A DNA stretch of 64,000 nt. Source: Deltaproteobacteria bacterium (GTDB lineage: Bacteria > Myxococcota > Myxococcia > SLRQ01). Positions 9,964 to 18,787 of the stretch are shown here, piece after piece. How positions within the stretch are numbered: the stretch's first letter is position 1; the number at the start of each line of letters is the position of its first letter. The position numbers and the translations under genes are program-made. The stretch spans positions 153,742 to 217,741 of the forward strand of contig JARGFU010000007.1 of the NCBI GenBank assembly GCA_029210625.1. The letters are read 5' to 3'. The notes under the pieces were generated by a model. It did no database searches. It had not been told where the DNA came from and saw only the letters and a program-made list of their open reading frames with translations.

Positions 9964-11229
9964 ATGACGGAATCAGGACCGAGGTGCAGCGCCCACCCCG
10001 AGGCGACCGCGGCGATGCTCTGCGACAGCTGCGACGCTCCCATCTGCGACCTCTGCACGACCGCCGTCGGCTACCAGACGGTCTGCCGGCCCTGCCGCAA
10101 GAAGCTGGCGGCGCGCGCCACCGTGAAGCGGGCCGTCTTCGGCCTCCTGATCCTGGGGATGATCGGCGCGGGGATCGCGGCAGGGGTCTACTACGCCGCG
10201 ACGTACGTGCCGCCCTTCGACCACGGCAAGGAGGGCCCCGAGATCCGCAAGCTCCAGGCCCGGCTGAAGGCCGAGCCCTGTGACCGGCGGGCGATCATCG
10301 ACCTGGGCGAGGCGATGAACCGCGTCGGAGACTACCGGGGAGCGCTGAATGCCTCGCGGTCCTTCCTGGAGGCCTGCGGGGAGTACCCCCGTCTGCGCTG
10401 GGTGACCTACACCGCGCACAAGTACCTCTCGGAGTGGGACGAGGCCGCCGCCGAGGCGACGGTGCTGATCGAGGACGTGCCCGACGACAAGGACTACCGC
10501 TGGTGGCGCGGCGTGGCCCTGGAGCGGAAGGGCGACCTCGAGGGGGCGGTGCGCGACTACCGCCAGGCCATCGCCCTGGTGCCCGGCCTCGACGGCATCC
10601 CCTTCAACCTCGCCAACGTCCTGGAGAAGCAGCAGAAGCCCTGCGAGGCTGCGCTGCCCCTGGAGCAGTTCCTCCACTACCACCCGGACGTGCAGAACGC
10701 CGTGATGATCCGCGGGCGGATCAGCCGCCTGCGGGGCGAGGGGGAGTGCGGCGCGGCCACCGGGGAGGGCCGGGCGACCGTGCGCTTCGACCCGGCCCGG
10801 CGGATCATCCCGGCCACCGTGGCGCTCGGGCAGGGGGTGGAGGCGAAGGTGATCATCGACACCGGCGCGAGCCTGGTGGCCATCACCCCGCAGGTGGCGG
10901 CCGATCTGGCCCTCCGCCTGGACGACGCCCCCACGATGCGCCTCCACACCGCCGGGGGAGTGAAGGAGGGCCGCCACGTCTGGCTGCCCGAGGTCAGCCT
11001 CGATGGCCTCACCGCCCGCCGGGTCGAGGCGGTGGTGATGGAGACCCTCCCCGAGGATCTCGACGGCATCCTCGGGCTCTCCTTCCTCTCCCGCTTCGAC
11101 TTCCAGGCCGACCGCAGCGCGGGGATCCTCACCCTCTCGGTGGCCGGCGCCGGCGAGGCGTCCACGAAAGAGAGCGCCCCGCCGACCCCTCCGATCCGGA
11201 AGGGCCAGCGGGGCGCGAAGAAGCGCTGA
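9964..11229 (+). CDS. B-box-like zinc finger, TPR and retropepsin-like aspartic protease protein
   Basis: 421 aa, GGGAGGA before the ATG. Residues 8-43 form a B-box-like zinc finger (C8, H11, C20, C23, C28, C31, C40, C43). A single transmembrane helix follows (about 58-80), then TPR-type helices (about 95-265), then a single-domain clan AA aspartic protease with the DTGAS motif (D299) and the hydrophobic ILGLSFL flap/psi-loop partner (about 378). The finger should be cytoplasmic and the TPR plus protease periplasmic. Bacterial retropepsin-like enzymes act as dimers. The combination is unusual; substrate unknown. Confidence 0.8.
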   Translation: MTESGPRCSAHPEATAAMLCDSCDAPICDLCTTAVGYQTVCRPCRKKLAARATVKRAVFGLLILGMIGAGIAAGVYYAATYVPPFDHGKEGPEIRKLQARLKAEPCDRRAIIDLGEAMNRVGDYRGALNASRSFLEACGEYPRLRWVTYTAHKYLSEWDEAAAEATVLIEDVPDDKDYRWWRGVALERKGDLEGAVRDYRQAIALVPGLDGIPFNLANVLEKQQKPCEAALPLEQFLHYHPDVQNAVMIRGRISRLRGEGECGAATGEGRATVRFDPARRIIPATVALGQGVEAKVIIDTGASLVAITPQVAADLALRLDDAPTMRLHTAGGVKEGRHVWLPEVSLDGLTARRVEAVVMETLPEDLDGILGLSFLSRFDFQADRSAGILTLSVAGAGEASTKESAPPTPPIRKGQRGAKKR

Positions 11230-11280
11230 TCCCACTGATCAGCGCGGGTGGGCGGCTTCAGGGCCGATGAGCCGCCCACC
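11223..11280. terminator. Tandem hairpins between convergent genes
   Basis: Two perfect stem-loops back to back: a 9-bp stem with a 5-nt loop (11223-11231 with 11237-11245) that overlaps the stop codon of the protease gene, and a 10-bp stem GGTGGGCGGC (11247-11256) with GCCGCCCACC (11271-11280). No long T-run follows, but the position between convergent genes suits a bidirectional terminator. Confidence 0.55.
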
Positions 11281-11291
11281 GACAGGGGTCA

Positions 11292-11906
11292 CTAACGCGA
11301 GGCCGTCTTCGCCTCGGCCTCCTCCTGGAACTCGAGGCTCAGGGTGATGGCGATCTCCTCGCCCACCAGGACGCCGCCGGTCTCGAGGGCCTTGTTCCAG
11401 GTCAGGCCCCAGTCGGTGCGGTCGATCGTGGTGGTGGCGGTGAAGCCGCGGATGCGGATCGGCGCGAAGGGGCTCTTCACCGCGTCGGTGTAGGTCACGT
11501 CGAGGGTGACCGGCTTCGAGACGCCCTTGATGGTGAGGTTGCCGGTGACCTTCAGCTTGTTCTTGCCGGCCTTCTTCACCTTGGTCGACTCGAAGGTCAG
11601 GGCGGGGTGGGCCGCCACGTCGAAGAAGTCACCGCTCTTGAGGTGGCCGTCGCGCTTCTCGTTGCCGGTGTCGATGCTGCTCGCGGCGATGGTGGCCTTC
11701 ACCTTCGAGTTGGCGAGGTTCTTCTCGTCGAGCTCGAGGGTGGCCTGCACCTCGTCGAAGCTGCCCCGGACCTTGGAGATCATCAGGTGGCTGACTTCGA
11801 AGCCCACCGTGGCGTGGGCGGCGTCGACCTGCCAGGTGGAGGCGGAGGCGAGGGAGGGGAGGGCGAGGAGGGTGAGGGCGAGGAGGGAGGGGATGAGCTT
11901 CTTCAT
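11292..11906 (-). CDS. YceI family periplasmic protein
   Basis: 204 aa. Signal peptide ending ASA (about residue 22), then a YceI lipocalin-like domain: WQVDAAHATVGFEVSHLMISKV at the start, GDFFDVAAHPALTFES, LTIKGVSKPVTLDV and a C-terminal GVLVGEEIAITLSLE. Members bind isoprenoid-type lipids in a beta-barrel, often in the periplasm. AGGAGA lies 7 nt before the ATG. The divergent LysR regulator next to it probably controls it. Confidence 0.92.
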   Translation of the reverse strand: MKKLIPSLLALTLLALPSLASASTWQVDAAHATVGFEVSHLMISKVRGSFDEVQATLELDEKNLANSKVKATIAASSIDTGNEKRDGHLKSGDFFDVAAHPALTFESTKVKKAGKNKLKVTGNLTIKGVSKPVTLDVTYTDAVKSPFAPIRIRGFTATTTIDRTDWGLTWNKALETGGVLVGEEIAITLSLEFQEEAEAKTASR

Positions 11907-11996
11907 GGTCGGTCTCCTGTTCGGGAGGGGTTGTCGGTTCGTGACCTATTTTGGATCCTCCACGCCTGGACACAATGGCCAGTTTGGAAGATGTTT

Positions 11997-12013
11997 GTTT
12001 CCAATATGGAAAC
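11997..12013. promoter_or_regulatory. LysR-type palindrome over the regulator start codon
   Basis: GTTTCCAATATGGAAAC has perfect 6-bp arms and fits the T-N11-A rule of LysR-type sites (TTCC-N5-GGAA). It includes the ATG used for the LysR gene, which would suit autorepression and control of the divergent YceI gene. No binding data. Confidence 0.5.
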
Positions 12014-12923
12014 AAAACTCTCCCTGGAGTTGCTCCCGGCCATGGCGGTCTTCGCCCGGGTGGTCGAGGAGCAGGGGTTCAGCGCGGCGGCGCGCTCGCT
12101 CGGGGTCTCCCGCTCGGCGGTGAGCAAGCAGGTGGCTCGCCTGGAGGACGCCCTCGGGGGCCGCCTCCTCCACCGCACCACCCGCTCTCTCTCCCTCACC
12201 GGGCTGGGCGAGGAGATCTACCCCCGCTGCGCCCGCCTGGCGGAGGAGGCCCTGGGGGTGGAGACCACCGCCTCCGAGCGCAGCGCCACTCCCCGGGGCG
12301 TGCTGCGGGTGAGCGGGCCGGTGAACTTCGGCAACCGCTACCTCGCGCCCCTGGTGGCCGATCTGGTGACCCGCCATCCCGAGCTGAGGGTGGAGCTCTC
12401 GCTCGACGATCGCCTGATCTCCCTGGTGGAGGAGGGCTTCGACGTCGCGGTGCGGATCGCCCGGATGGAGGACTCCTCGCTGGTGGTCCGCAAGCTCCAG
12501 GAGGTGCACCAGCTCCTCTGCGCCGCGCCGGCCTACCTGGAGCGGGAGGGGGAGCCCGCGCGGATCGCCGACCTCGAGCAGCACGCCTGCCTCACCTACG
12601 CCTACCACCCGACCGCCCGGACCTGGTCCTTCCCGGCCATCGACCCGAAGACCACGGTCCGGGTCCAGGGGCCGCTCCACTCCAACAGCGGCGACGCCCT
12701 GCGGGAGGCCGCGGTGGCCGGCCTGGGGATCGTCGCCCTGCCGGACTTCATCGCCGGGGAGGACCTGAAGGCGGGGCGCCTGGTGGCCCTCTTCGGGGGG
12801 CGGCCGGTGGCCAAGACGAACCTCCAGGTCGTCTACCCTCACCGCGCGAACCTCTCCCCCAACGTCCGGGCCTTCCACGCGGCGGCCCTGGAGGCCCTCT
12901 CCGGGGCCCCCTGGCGGGGCTGA
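12006..12923 (+). CDS. LysR-family transcriptional regulator
   Basis: 305 aa from the ATG at 12006; an in-frame ATG at 11991 would add five residues, but its GGAAG is directly adjacent. N-terminal winged helix (about 8-65) with FSAAARSLGVSRSAVSKQVARLE, linker helix, and a LysR substrate-binding domain (about 90-300) of the CrgA-like subgroup (VSGPVNFGNRYLAP start). The ligand is unknown. It is divergent from the YceI gene and is likely its regulator; a palindrome overlaps its start. Confidence 0.9.
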   Translation: METKLSLELLPAMAVFARVVEEQGFSAAARSLGVSRSAVSKQVARLEDALGGRLLHRTTRSLSLTGLGEEIYPRCARLAEEALGVETTASERSATPRGVLRVSGPVNFGNRYLAPLVADLVTRHPELRVELSLDDRLISLVEEGFDVAVRIARMEDSSLVVRKLQEVHQLLCAAPAYLEREGEPARIADLEQHACLTYAYHPTARTWSFPAIDPKTTVRVQGPLHSNSGDALREAAVAGLGIVALPDFIAGEDLKAGRLVALFGGRPVAKTNLQVVYPHRANLSPNVRAFHAAALEALSGAPWRG

Positions 12924-12926
12924 TCC

Positions 12927-12972
12927 CCGGGGGCTCGACCCCCCGGCGGATCGGGGTCCGCACCCCCCGATC
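12927..12972. terminator. Hairpins after the LysR gene
   Basis: Two GC-rich stem-loops lie in the 140-bp gap: CCGGGGG/CCCCCGG (12927-12946) and GATCGGGG/CCCCGATC (12949-12956 with 12965-12972). No T-run is present, so termination is only suggested by position. Confidence 0.4.
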
Positions 12973-13063
12973 GGGACCCCGGTCCAGGGGAAGAAAGGCC
13001 AGTGATCCCTGGGCCTTGGGCCGCCTCCGGGATCTGGCCCGACCCTTGCTCCTACCAGGGGCC

Positions 13064-14491
13064 ATGCGGGCAACGACCATCCTGACGCTGACGATGACGC
13101 TCTCCCTCGGGGGCGCGATGGGCTGCAACCTCCTCGACGACACGGCGCCCGAGGAGCTGGCCGAGCTGGTCCCCCCCTCCTCGGCGGAGGCCGGCGCCTC
13201 GGCCCTCGACCTCGATCCGCCGGTGCGGCTGGTCGCCGACCTGAGCGCCCGGATGGAGCTGGATCTGGCCGCCGACCCCGAGGGCGCCCTCGAGACCCTG
13301 GTCGATCAGCTCGCCACCAGCACCTGGACCACCCGCCTCTTCGCCAGCGAGCAGCTGACCTACCTCGTGCCCCAGCTGGCGGAGATGGACTGGCGCCTGG
13401 ATCTGGCCGCGACCAGCTCGGAGCTCACCAGCTTCGAGGTCTCGCCGGCCGGCGTGCTCTCGCTGGCCTACGATGCGCACCTGGTCGTCCTGGCGCCGCC
13501 GGGCACCGCGGTGCCCGCCGAGCCGGTGGCGCTGGTCCTGCCCACCAACCCCTGGCGCCTCCAGGCCCGGGCCGGCCACCGTTGCCTGGCCGAGGGGCAC
13601 CGGGACGCCCCCGCCGAGCGCTACGCCTTCCACTTCGATCCGGGCCGCGAGGGCTGCGAGGAGGCCATGATCTCCATCGGTGTGCGGGGCGAGGAGCTCC
13701 GCCTGGGCTTCGTGGCGGCCGAGCAGCCCGCGCCCCTCTGGCCGGAGTACGACCGGATGGCCGAGGACGGCCGGGTCGAGGCCGTGGTGGTGGCCGGCGC
13801 CATCTCTCCCTCCTGGGAGCCGGGCCTGGCCGACCCCTCCAAGCGCGACCTGAAGGCGATGACCGAGACCCTCGAGCTCGTCGGCTTCGTCCGCCTCCCG
13901 GCCGCCGAGGGCTCTCAGGTCGTCACCCTCGAGCGCCGGATCGAGCTCGACCCGAAGCTCGAGACCTACTTCGAGGAGCAGGTGACGCTCATCGGCCCCG
14001 AGGCCCTGGCCGCGGGTGAGGAGCGGGAGGGTGAGATCCTCGAGCGCCTCGCCCGGGCCGAGATCCTGCTGCTGGCCAGCGAGGACGCCGCGGACGCGGT
14101 GATCTCCGCCCTCTCCGCCGCCGAGCAGGCGCCGGGCTACCAGGTCTTCGTCCTCGACGGCTCCTGGCGCTACCACGACCAGGCGGTGGAGATCTTCTCC
14201 AGCCGCGCCACCCCGGAGGATCCGACCGGCGGCGCCGACCTCGACGTGCTCGCCAACGTGGCGCCGGCCGCGGTGGTCGGGAAGGGTGAGCGGATGCAGC
14301 TCTTCGTCCTCAACCTCTTCAAGGGCGCGATGGAGGGCGGCGTCGAGGGCGAGCGCTTCTACTCCTGGGATCGGATCGTGGCCACCGCGAACCTGCGGGC
14401 CCGCGAGTCCACCGGCCAGGCCTCGGACAGCCACGCCCTCTTCGGCACCACCGGCCTCGAGGGCAACCGCTTCGTTCCCGCCGCGGAGTAG
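13064..14491 (+). CDS. Lipoprotein of unknown function
   Basis: 475 aa. A signal peptide with lipobox GAMGC (Cys about 20) indicates lipidation. The mature part is acidic with many regular beta-strand-like stretches and only a few Cys. No enzymatic motif or known domain was recognised. The ATG at 13064 is preferred because it starts the signal peptide, though only a weak GGGG precedes it. A 3' neighbour starts 18 bp after its stop, so they may be co-transcribed. Confidence 0.75.
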   Translation: MRATTILTLTMTLSLGGAMGCNLLDDTAPEELAELVPPSSAEAGASALDLDPPVRLVADLSARMELDLAADPEGALETLVDQLATSTWTTRLFASEQLTYLVPQLAEMDWRLDLAATSSELTSFEVSPAGVLSLAYDAHLVVLAPPGTAVPAEPVALVLPTNPWRLQARAGHRCLAEGHRDAPAERYAFHFDPGREGCEEAMISIGVRGEELRLGFVAAEQPAPLWPEYDRMAEDGRVEAVVVAGAISPSWEPGLADPSKRDLKAMTETLELVGFVRLPAAEGSQVVTLERRIELDPKLETYFEEQVTLIGPEALAAGEEREGEILERLARAEILLLASEDAADAVISALSAAEQAPGYQVFVLDGSWRYHDQAVEIFSSRATPEDPTGGADLDVLANVAPAAVVGKGERMQLFVLNLFKGAMEGGVEGERFYSWDRIVATANLRARESTGQASDSHALFGTTGLEGNRFVPAAE

Positions 14492-14509
14492 CTGCTATCC
14501 TCTCTCGCC

Positions 14510-14950
14510 ATGCGCGAGACGGAAGCGAAGCGCGAGGCGTGGCTGGCCGCGGGCCTGCGCTTCGAGTGCCAGGGCAGCGGCCGCTGCTGCACCTCCCGGG
14601 GAGAGCACGGCTTCGTCTACCTCTCCCTCGCCGATCGCCGGCGCCTGGCCCGCCACCTCGAGCTGGCCACCGGCGCCTTCACCCGGCGCTACTGCGAGAA
14701 GAGCGGGGGGCTCTTCCACCTGAAGGCGCCGGAGCAGGACTGCCGCTTCCTGGAGGGCGGCCGCTGCAGCGTCTACGAGGCCCGGCCCGAGCAGTGCCGG
14801 GCCTGGCCCTTCTGGAGCGAGAACCTGGAGCCGGGGGTCTGGGAGCGGGAGGTCGCGGCCTTCTGCCCCGGCGCCGGCAAGGGACCCTGCCACGACCGGG
14901 AGACCGTGCTGGCCATCGCCGCGAGCGCCGAGGTCACGAACTACGACTAG
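14510..14950 (+). CDS. YkgJ family cysteine cluster protein
   Basis: 146 aa. The N-terminal CQGSGRCC, central CRF-x4-GRCSVYEARPEQCRAWPFW and later FCPGAGKGPCH Cys pattern is that of the YkgJ/Fe-S-cluster-like (UPF0153) family, thought to bind a metal or Fe-S centre. No enzymatic role is established. It lies just upstream of an MsrB gene, which suggests a link to redox homeostasis but does not prove it. Confidence 0.88.
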   Translation: MRETEAKREAWLAAGLRFECQGSGRCCTSRGEHGFVYLSLADRRRLARHLELATGAFTRRYCEKSGGLFHLKAPEQDCRFLEGGRCSVYEARPEQCRAWPFWSENLEPGVWEREVAAFCPGAGKGPCHDRETVLAIAASAEVTNYD

Positions 14951-14989
14951 GTGGCGAGGCCTCGGCCCGGGGCCCAAGGTGAGAGCACG

Positions 14990-15550
14990 ATGATCCTCTC
15001 TCGCCGTCACCTCCTCGCCGCCCTCGCCCTGATCGCCGGGGGCGTCACCCTGCCGGCCTGCCCCTCGCAGGAGGCCCGGGCCGAGGATCCGCCGGCGGCC
15101 ACGACCCCGGGAGCGAAGAAGACGATGTCCGAAGGCAAGATCGAGCTGACCGACGCCGAGTGGAAGGCGAAGCTCACCGACGAGCAGTACCGGATCCTGC
15201 GCAAGGCGGGCACCGAGCGGGCCTTCACCGGCGCCCTCTGGGACGAGAAGAAGGCCGGGGTCTACCGCTGCGCCGGCTGCGGCCAGGTGCTCTACCGCTC
15301 GGACGAGAAGTTCGACTCGGGCTCCGGCTGGCCCTCCTTCTGGGCGCCGGCCAGCGAGGAGGCCATCGACACCAAGAGCGACCGCACCCTCTGGATGGTG
15401 CGCACCGAGCTCCTCTGCTCGAGGTGCGGCGGCCACCTCGGCCACGTCTTCGACGACGGGCCGAAGCCCACCGGCCAGCGCCACTGCATCAACTCGGCGG
15501 CCCTGCAGTTCGAGCCCACCGGGGCCAGCGAGGCCGCGCCAGAGAAGTAG
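14990..15550 (+). CDS. msrB: Exported methionine-R-sulfoxide reductase (active type)
   Basis: 186 aa from the ATG at 14990, with AAGGTGAG 6-8 nt upstream. A twin-Arg-like start (SRRHLLAA) and a lipobox-like LPAC point to export. The MsrB domain has both zinc CxxC pairs (CAGC, CSRC), GWPSFW, HLGHVF and the catalytic Cys in RHCINSAAL. The resolving-Cys position in GSGWPSF is Ser, as in many single-Cys MsrBs. It reduces methionine-R-sulfoxide in envelope proteins. Two further MsrB-like genes in this window (19575 and 20240) have lost this catalytic Cys. Confidence 0.93.
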   Translation: MILSRRHLLAALALIAGGVTLPACPSQEARAEDPPAATTPGAKKTMSEGKIELTDAEWKAKLTDEQYRILRKAGTERAFTGALWDEKKAGVYRCAGCGQVLYRSDEKFDSGSGWPSFWAPASEEAIDTKSDRTLWMVRTELLCSRCGGHLGHVFDDGPKPTGQRHCINSAALQFEPTGASEAAPEK

Positions 15551-15553
15551 CGG

Positions 15554-15569
15554 CGTGACCGCGATCACG
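15554..15569. promoter_or_regulatory. CRP/FNR-like palindrome CGTGA-N6-TCACG
   Basis: A 5-bp inverted repeat with 6-bp spacer in the 106-bp gap before the next gene. It resembles TGTGA-N6-TCACA sites. Short enough to occur by chance; a class III cyclase gene is 1 kb away. Confidence 0.3.
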
Positions 15570-15656
15570 GGCGGGAACGTCCTCGTCTGCCAGGTGTCAG
15601 GTCCGGGTGGGAATGACCACTGGCACTTCGGGTTGTAGCCAACCAGGAGGACGAAG

Positions 15657-16574
15657 ATGGGTAGACGCCGGCTCGCAATCATGATCGCCGGGCTCGCCGC
15701 CGGAGCAGCGGGCGGAGGCCTCTGGCTCCTCCACGAGCAGAGCCACTGCTGCACCGAGGAGGCCCTGCAGGCCGAGCTCTTCGAGGTCTTCGGGGAGCTC
15801 GAGGGCCTGGAGGAGATCGAGGGGATCGGGGGCCTCGGCCTGATCGGGGCGGTCGGGCCCACCGAGGGCCTCGAGGAGAACCTCGATGCCTGGGACTACC
15901 TGGCCGAGTCCGCCTCGGTGCGCCTCTTCCACTCCTGCCGGGGTGACCGGGAGAAGGCGGCCCTGGTGCACGGCCCCGACATCGACAGCCTCGAGGATCT
16001 CGACGACGTCTGCATCTCCGGCTTCGAGCTCCCCGACGAGTGCGCGCCCTGCCGCGAGGACTACGTCGATCCGGGCGACGACGCCGAGACCCGCCGGGAG
16101 GCGCTGGCCGACTACCGCTCGGACCTGCGGGACTGGGAGAGCTTCACCCGCGCCCGCCGCGAGGCGGCCGAGCGGGTCGCCGAGCGCTTCGACGGTGAGC
16201 CCTGGCTCCTGGTCAGCCTGAAGGGGCCCGAGGACGAGGCCCTGCGCCGGGAGCAGGTCTTCGTCTACGTGATGACCTTCCGGCCCACGAGCGAGTGCGG
16301 GGACGAGGAGGGCGACCCCCTCACCACCCTGCGGATCCTCCCGGAGCCGCTGCCCTGGCCCGCGCCCGGCGAGACCGCCCGGCACTGGCTGCCCGCGGTG
16401 CGCTACGCCAACGCCATCCACGGCCTGATCGCCGCGCCCGACGCGGGGATGGCGCTGACCCTCCTCGAGGAGGAGGAGCTGGGCGAGGTCCACTACGACG
16501 AGGCCCTCGACTACGCGCCCCTGCCCAACGACGGCGCCTTCGTCCCCGACTGCAGCTGCTGCGGCCAGGGCTAG
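15657..16574 (+). CDS. Exported acidic Cys-containing protein of unknown function
   Basis: 305 aa with a strong AGGAGG site before the ATG. An N-terminal Arg-rich start and Gly/Ala-rich hydrophobic segment (about 8-24) act as signal or anchor. The mature part is acidic, holds a CC pair near the start, several scattered Cys and a C-terminal CSCCGQG. No domain was recognised. It converges with the cyclase-TPR gene. Confidence 0.65.
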   Translation: MGRRRLAIMIAGLAAGAAGGGLWLLHEQSHCCTEEALQAELFEVFGELEGLEEIEGIGGLGLIGAVGPTEGLEENLDAWDYLAESASVRLFHSCRGDREKAALVHGPDIDSLEDLDDVCISGFELPDECAPCREDYVDPGDDAETRREALADYRSDLRDWESFTRARREAAERVAERFDGEPWLLVSLKGPEDEALRREQVFVYVMTFRPTSECGDEEGDPLTTLRILPEPLPWPAPGETARHWLPAVRYANAIHGLIAAPDAGMALTLLEEEELGEVHYDEALDYAPLPNDGAFVPDCSCCGQG

Positions 16575-16580
16575 TTCAGG

Positions 16581-18329
16581 TCATCTCTCGCCTCCCGGGT
16601 TGCTCTCGCGGCCGGCCTTCCGGGCCAGCCACGCCTGCTCCTCGGGGTACCCCGGGTGCTCGGGCGGGAAGGGCGGGAAGCCCATCCGGTCCATCAGGCG
16701 CCAGTAGCCGTCCTGGTCGCGGAGGGCCTTCCACTCCGGGTCGTCGAGGGTCCGCGCGGTGAAGGGCAGGATGCGCAGCCAGACGAGGTGGAACTCGCGG
16801 TTGGCGTGGGCCTCCTCCAGGAGCGCGAGGGCTCTCTCGGGCTCACCCAGCTCCAACCACACCTGGGCGAGACCGGTCCGGGCCACGGTCTCTTCCTTCG
16901 ACAGCACCTCGAGGCGCTCGAGGCGCTTGCGTGCCTCGTCCTGGTGGCCGAGGGCGGCGTGGATCAGGGCCAGCATCAACTCGGTGTAGGGGCGGCCGTG
17001 CCAGGCCTCCTCCAGCTTCTCTGCCCAGGCCAGGGCCTTCTCCAGCTGTCCGCGCTGGCACATGGCCCCCACCACCAGCGAGTCGAGCACCGGGATGGAC
17101 CTGGGGTCTTGCTCCAGCAGGCGCAGGAGCATCGCCTCGCCCCGGGCGTGGGTCTCGGCGCTGAAGACGTAGACGCTGGCGATGCCCCGCCCGGGGGGCT
17201 CTCCCTCCGGGAGCCCGGCGACCACCTCGTCGACGAGGGCGGTGGCCTCCCGGAAGCGGCCCTCGTAGGTGAACAGCCAGGCCAGGGTGACCTTCGCGCG
17301 CTGGTGGGTCGGATCGAGGGCGCTGGCCTTCCGGAAGTGCTCCTCGGCGGCCTCCCACTCCCAGTCGTACATGCTGGCGAGATCACCGAGCTTGAGGTGG
17401 GCTTCGGCGAGGTCGGGCTCGAGGGTGAGCGCCTTCTGGGCCGCCCGGCGGGCCAGGGGCACCTTCTCCCTCGCCTCGGCCAGGCCCCAGCCCGCGTACA
17501 TGAGGTAGGCGTCGCTCAGGGCGAGCCAGGCCGGGGCGTGGTCGGGGGCGAGCTCGACGGCGTGCTCCAGCTTGCCCACCGCCCGGTCCACCGCCTCCTT
17601 GGTGTTCACCGAGAGCATGGCCTGAGCGGCGGCGATCGCCTCGAGGGCCGCGGCGTCGACCTCGGGCTCGGTCTCCTGCATCCGGGCGCCGCCCACCCAG
17701 AGGATGAGGGTCGCGGCGAGGGAGAGCGCCCCGGCCAGCCCCCAGCGCCGGCCGCTCGCGGCGCTCCGCGTCTTCGTCTCACCCGCGTCATCCTCCAACA
17801 GCGCCTCGCCGGGGACGAGGCCGTAGAGGAGGAGAGGTGCGCGGAGGTTCTTCAGCTCCCGGACCTCCCGCCAGGCGATGCTCGCCCGCACCTTGCGGCG
17901 GATCTGCTGGAAGACGGCGGCGGTCACGCAGAGGCCTCCCACCGGGGCCAGGGGCTCGAGGCGCGCGGCGATGTTCACGGTCTCGCCGAAGAGGTCCCCG
18001 CCCTGCTCGGTGACGTCCCCCACGTGGACGCCGAGGCGCACGGCGATGTGCTCCCCCTCCGGCCGGCCCTCGTTGTGGCGGGCCAGGTCGGCCAGGACTC
18101 CCAGGGCGCACTCCACCGCGGCGAGCGCGCTGGGCAGCTCGACCATGAAGGCGTCGCCGATGGTCTTGATCGTCCGGCCCCCCTGCTCGGCGATCCGCGC
18201 CTCGAAGATGGCGTTGTGCCGCGCCAGCTTCTCCAGCGTGCCCTGCTCGTCGTCGTCCATCTGACGCGAGTAGCCGTGCATGTCGGAGAAGAGCACGGCG
18301 GCGAGGCGCTTCCCATCCATGACGGACAT
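16581..18329 (-). CDS. Class III adenylate/guanylate cyclase with TPR domain
   Basis: 582 aa. The N-terminal cyclase homology domain (about 8-175) has the metal motif VLFSDMHGYS, the IKTIGDAFM segment (substrate Lys plus second metal Asp) and GETVNIAARLE. A transmembrane helix follows (about 205-225), then a TPR array (about 255-500). The cyclase should be cytoplasmic and the TPR on the other side. Such proteins are abundant in myxobacteria; cAMP is the usual product, but base specificity is not certain. A second ATG nine bases downstream is also possible as start. Confidence 0.88.
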   Translation of the reverse strand: MSVMDGKRLAAVLFSDMHGYSRQMDDDEQGTLEKLARHNAIFEARIAEQGGRTIKTIGDAFMVELPSALAAVECALGVLADLARHNEGRPEGEHIAVRLGVHVGDVTEQGGDLFGETVNIAARLEPLAPVGGLCVTAAVFQQIRRKVRASIAWREVRELKNLRAPLLLYGLVPGEALLEDDAGETKTRSAASGRRWGLAGALSLAATLILWVGGARMQETEPEVDAAALEAIAAAQAMLSVNTKEAVDRAVGKLEHAVELAPDHAPAWLALSDAYLMYAGWGLAEAREKVPLARRAAQKALTLEPDLAEAHLKLGDLASMYDWEWEAAEEHFRKASALDPTHQRAKVTLAWLFTYEGRFREATALVDEVVAGLPEGEPPGRGIASVYVFSAETHARGEAMLLRLLEQDPRSIPVLDSLVVGAMCQRGQLEKALAWAEKLEEAWHGRPYTELMLALIHAALGHQDEARKRLERLEVLSKEETVARTGLAQVWLELGEPERALALLEEAHANREFHLVWLRILPFTARTLDDPEWKALRDQDGYWRLMDRMGFPPFPPEHPGYPEEQAWLARKAGRESNPGGER

Positions 18330-18376
18330 CTTGGATCAGGGTCCGGGGGGACTTACAACCATCCCGGGAGGATCCC

Positions 18377-18784
18377 ATGAGCCAGAAGACCCGCCTGCCC
18401 GACGCCGAGGAGATCGCCGCCCTCGTCGCCTTCCTGCCCGTCTTCGAGGCCGAGGGCTTCGTGCCGATCCCCAACTGGCACGCCGCGCGGAACGAGGGCG
18501 GGGAGGCGACCTCCTTCCCCTGGCCGATCTACGATCCGGCGGTCGACGCGTTCTTCCGTCTCGCCGGGAAGGAGCCCTGGTGCGACTACGGCTACCGCCC
18601 CGAGGTGGCCGGCGAGCTGCTGGCCGACCTCGAGCGGGTGGGGCGCGCGACCCTCGAGGAGGTGAGGTCGATGATCACCTTCTGCGTGCGCGGCGAGCGC
18701 TTCTGCGACGGGCACTGGGGAGGGCTCATCGAGGACGGCCGCCTCCAGCGCCTGCTGCGCCGCCTCGCCGAGCTGAGCGCCTGA
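18377..18784 (+). CDS. DUF6508 family protein
   Basis: 135 aa with GGGAGGA before the ATG. The C-terminal ITFCVRGERFCDGHWGGLIEDG is the family hallmark, and an N-terminal FLPVFEAEGF segment is also typical. Function is not known. It is divergent from the cyclase gene and convergent with the following small gene. Confidence 0.75.
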   Translation: MSQKTRLPDAEEIAALVAFLPVFEAEGFVPIPNWHAARNEGGEATSFPWPIYDPAVDAFFRLAGKEPWCDYGYRPEVAGELLADLERVGRATLEEVRSMITFCVRGERFCDGHWGGLIEDGRLQRLLRRLAELSA

Positions 18785-18787
18785 CCC

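Noticed and set aside
13064-14491. Extended upstream start (11951) for the lipoprotein frame, giving 846 aa
   Set aside because: The extra part lies out of frame over the LysR gene and has no domain; the ATG at 13064 begins a proper signal peptide with lipobox.
15620-15640. TGGCAC followed by TTG upstream of 15657, like a sigma-54 promoter
   Set aside because: The spacing is one base too long and the -12 element lacks GC, both of which are critical for sigma-54.
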